Assembly (NCBI GenBank): GCA_017882835.1 | Contig: JADGOU010000155.1 | Span: 1-7,031 of the forward strand | Direction: 5' to 3' | Length of the DNA: 7,031 nt | Source of the DNA: Frankiaceae bacterium | GTDB lineage: Bacteria; Actinomycetota; Actinomycetes; JADGOU01 | Shown here: piece by piece, positions 6,204 through 7,031 of the stretch | Layout: each line of letters opens with the position of its first letter | Numbering within the stretch: the first letter of the stretch is position 1 | Made by a program: the position numbers and the translations under genes | Notes under the pieces: model-generated | What the model was told of the DNA's origin: nothing | Databases searched by the model: none | The model's input: the letters and a program-made list of their open reading frames with translations, nothing else

Positions 6204-7031
6204 ATGACCAACGACACGATCCAGCCCACGGAGGTCGCCGGCGGCCCGACCCTGCCGCAGGAGCGGCGGGTGGTCACGGCCCTGCCCGGTCCGCGGTCCC
6301 AGGAACTCGCCGCCCGCCGGGCGGCCACGGTGGCGCGCGGCGTGAGCACGACGCTGCCCGTGTTCATCGCCCGAGCCGGCGGCGGGGTGCTCGTCGACGT
6401 CGACGGCAACTCGCTCATCGACTTCGGGGCCGGGATCGCGGTCGTCGGCGTCGGCAACGCCGCCCCGGCGGTCGTGGACAACGTGCGCGAGCAGGTGGCC
6501 AAGTTCACCCACACCTGCTTCATGGTCACGCCCTACGAGGGCTACGTCGCGGTCTGCGAGGAACTGGCCCGGCTCACCCCCGGCAGCCACGACAAGCGCT
6601 CGGCGCTGTTCAACTCCGGCGCCGAGGCGGTGGAGAACGCGGTCAAGGTCGCCCGTGCCTACACCGGGCGCCAGGCGGTCGTCGCCTTCGACCACGGCTA
6701 CCACGGGCGGACGAACCTCACGATGGCGCTGACCGCCAAGAACATGCCGTACAAGCACTCGTTCGGCCCGTTCGCGCCCGAGGTCTACCGGATGCCGATG
6801 GCTTACCCGTACCGCTGGCCGACCGGCCCGGAGCGCTGCGGTGAGGAGGCCGCAACGGAAGTAATCAGTGCGATGGACAACCAGATCGGCGGCGGCAACA
6901 TCGCTGCCGTGGTGATCGAGCCGATCCAGGGTGAGGGCGGTTTCATCGTTCCGGGGGCGGGCTTCCTGCCGCAGCTCGCCGAATACTGTCGGGCCAACGG
7001 GATCGTCTTCGTCGCCGACGAGGTCCAGACC
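6204..7031 (+). CDS. gabT: 4-aminobutyrate aminotransferase, 5' part
   Basis: Class III pyridoxal-phosphate aminotransferase that moves the amino group of 4-aminobutyrate to 2-oxoglutarate, giving succinate semialdehyde and glutamate. The first 276 residues are present; the gene runs off the right edge. They resemble mycobacterial GabT almost throughout: RRVVTALPGPRSQELAARRA (21-40), GVSTTLPVFIARAGGG (46-61), FTHTCFMVTPYEGYVAV (101-117), LFNSGAEAVENAVKVAR (135-151, cofactor-phosphate loop), FDHGYHGRTNLTMALTAKNMPYK (162-184, with the aromatic residue that stacks on the cofactor), IEPIQGEGGF (238-247) and ADEVQT (271-276, Asp272 binding the pyridine nitrogen). The Schiff-base lysine lies beyond the window. 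The first 20 or so residues are an unconserved leader. It is transcribed away from the glutamate dehydrogenase, which could recycle the glutamate it makes. Activity on 5-aminovalerate or other omega-amino acids is also possible. Confidence 0.93.
   Translation, partial: MTNDTIQPTEVAGGPTLPQERRVVTALPGPRSQELAARRAATVARGVSTTLPVFIARAGGGVLVDVDGNSLIDFGAGIAVVGVGNAAPAVVDNVREQVAKFTHTCFMVTPYEGYVAVCEELARLTPGSHDKRSALFNSGAEAVENAVKVARAYTGRQAVVAFDHGYHGRTNLTMALTAKNMPYKHSFGPFAPEVYRMPMAYPYRWPTGPERCGEEAATEVISAMDNQIGGGNIAAVVIEPIQGEGGFIVPGAGFLPQLAEYCRANGIVFVADEVQT

Noticed and set aside
6033..6758. Minus-strand open frames opposite the start of gabT
   Set aside because: They overlap a plus-strand frame that matches GabT residue for residue in many blocks; the minus products look like composition-driven shadows.
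1..7031. CRISPR arrays, phage genes, toxin-antitoxin or defence systems
   Set aside because: No regularly spaced repeats and no genes of these kinds were seen; all sizeable coding space is filled by metabolic and transport genes.

Overview
The window looks like chromosomal DNA from a high-GC actinomycete. Hand counts in sampled 60-base lines give 73-77% G+C in the glutamate dehydrogenase and transaminase genes. The aminotransferase resembles mycobacterial GabT through nearly its whole visible length, and a large-type NAD-glutamate dehydrogenase, common in actinobacteria, lies next to it. The genus cannot be fixed from sequence alone.

Layout, left to right. Positions 1-154 hold the end of a Tn3-type transposase N-terminal (DUF4158-like) reading frame that breaks off into a stop: a mobile-element remnant. 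A short gap with two strong GC hairpins (173-197 and 273-285) follows. On the minus strand come a PuuP-like APC-family permease (287-1624) and, 75 bases upstream of it, a nitrilase-superfamily amidohydrolase (1700-2578), probably one transcript. A 227-base gap carries a perfect 16-bp palindrome and a hairpin behind the dehydrogenase. Next is an NAD-glutamate dehydrogenase of the large family (2806-6030, minus) that lacks about a third of the usual protein at its N-terminus. A 173-base divergent intergenic region with two dyads separates it from gabT (6204 onward, plus), which runs off the right edge.

The genes fit a nitrogen-catabolic module. The permease would import putrescine or a related amine or amino acid. 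The amidohydrolase would release an acid (or amine) from an amide or carbamoyl compound. GabT would convert 4-aminobutyrate to succinate semialdehyde while turning 2-oxoglutarate into glutamate, and the NAD-dependent dehydrogenase would regenerate 2-oxoglutarate and release ammonium. The enzyme families are clear from sequence; the linked pathway is inference. No clearly new system was found. The observations most worth following are the short glutamate dehydrogenase, the dyads in the control regions, and the lower-GC permease beside a transposon remnant.
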